From an uncultured Alphaproteobacteria bacterium (GTDB lineage Bacteria > Pseudomonadota > Alphaproteobacteria > Thalassobaculales > Thalassobaculaceae), in the NCBI GenBank assembly GCA_938028645.1, contig CALIMD010000034.1, positions 1-14,818 on the forward strand: a DNA stretch of 14,818 bases. Reading direction: 5' to 3'. This document shows, piece by piece, positions 14,630 to 14,818 of this stretch. Each line of letters starts with the position of its first letter. The first letter of the stretch is position 1. The translations under genes and the position numbers were made by a program. The notes below the pieces were generated by a model. The model had not been told where the DNA came from. It saw nothing but the letters and a program-made list of their open reading frames with translations, and did no database searches.

Positions 14630-14818
14630 ATGACTGAATTTCTGTCTCAGGAAGAATTTTGCCCCGATGCAAAGGTCCCATTAGAAGGTATCCGGGTACT
14701 TGATTTATCTCGATTAGTATCTGGCAATATGGTAACGCATGTATTGGCAGATTATGGGGCAGAAGTAGTTAAAATTGAGAAACCAGGATCAGGTGACGAT
14801 CTTAGAAATTGGACGACA
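14630..14818 (+). CDS. CoA-transferase family III (CaiB/BaiF), N-terminal 63 residues (3' end outside window)
   Basis: Family III CoA-transferases move CoA between organic acids such as carnitine, formate/oxalate, bile acids and succinyl donors. The N-terminus has the signature LEGIRVLDLSRLVSG (18-32) followed by LADYGAEVVKIEKPGSGDDLRNW, the start of the CoA-binding Rossmann-like half typical of CaiB/BaiF. The catalytic Asp lies beyond the window and cannot be checked. ATG 14630 is the chosen start; an in-frame ATG at 14597 would add 11 residues, and neither has a strong ribosome site (GAGA at 14620 suits the former). An in-frame TAG at 14579 bounds the frame. Substrate is unknown. It is 139 bases downstream of the threonine aldolase gene, probably with its own promoter. 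Confidence 0.85.
   Translation, partial: MTEFLSQEEFCPDAKVPLEGIRVLDLSRLVSGNMVTHVLADYGAEVVKIEKPGSGDDLRNWTT

Overview
The window looks like a chromosomal segment of an AT-leaning alphaproteobacterium, most likely a Rhodospirillales-like, probably marine lineage. The reasons are the gene order serC-serA / hisZ-purA / pseudokinase-membrane protein / rpoH / rluD with a divergent DUF6476-type gene, the use of HisZ, and RpoH and SerA sequences of alphaproteobacterial type. Taxonomy is inferred from gene content and recognised protein style only; no search was run. I see no mobile element, tRNA, rRNA or CRISPR array, and no gene-free stretch longer than about 250 bases.

Layout. (1) 2-1251, plus strand: the 3' end of homogentisate 1,2-dioxygenase followed by a fumarylacetoacetate hydrolase family gene, a tyrosine/homogentisate degradation operon. 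(2) 1295-1795, minus strand: a small unrecognised gene convergent with that operon. (3) 2038-4797, plus strand: serC-serA, the first two steps of serine synthesis, behind a leader with a clear hairpin that may be the alphaproteobacterial serC RNA motif; a likely terminator for serA lies inside the end of the convergent next gene. (4) 4808-5713, minus strand: a cyclase/kynurenine-formamidase-like metal hydrolase whose upstream spacer carries a perfect 10-bp palindrome resembling a GntR-type operator. (5) 5883-10965, plus strand: hisZ, purA, a large protein-kinase-like protein that has lost its catalytic Asp and DFG motif and ends in a C-terminal membrane anchor, and a small multi-spanning membrane protein. 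(6) 10985-11875, minus strand: rpoH (heat-shock sigma factor) with an upstream sequence fitting a sigma32 promoter overlapped by a sigma70 -10 box. (7) 12049-13053, minus strand: rluD-type pseudouridine synthase, whose start codon overlaps that of a divergent single-span membrane protein (13052-13399). (8) 13420-14490: a threonine-aldolase family enzyme; then from 14630 to the window edge the N-terminus of a family III CoA-transferase.

Most of the window is core metabolism (Ser, His, AMP, heat shock, rRNA modification) interleaved with catabolic enzymes (homogentisate, cyclase-family hydrolase, CoA-transferase). SerC/SerA make serine and the threonine-aldolase family enzyme may make or cleave glycine-related beta-hydroxy amino acids; HisZ and PurA both touch purine nucleotide balance. 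The least explained part is the membrane-anchored pseudokinase plus its membrane neighbour, placed between purA and rpoH; this is my best candidate for an undescribed system.
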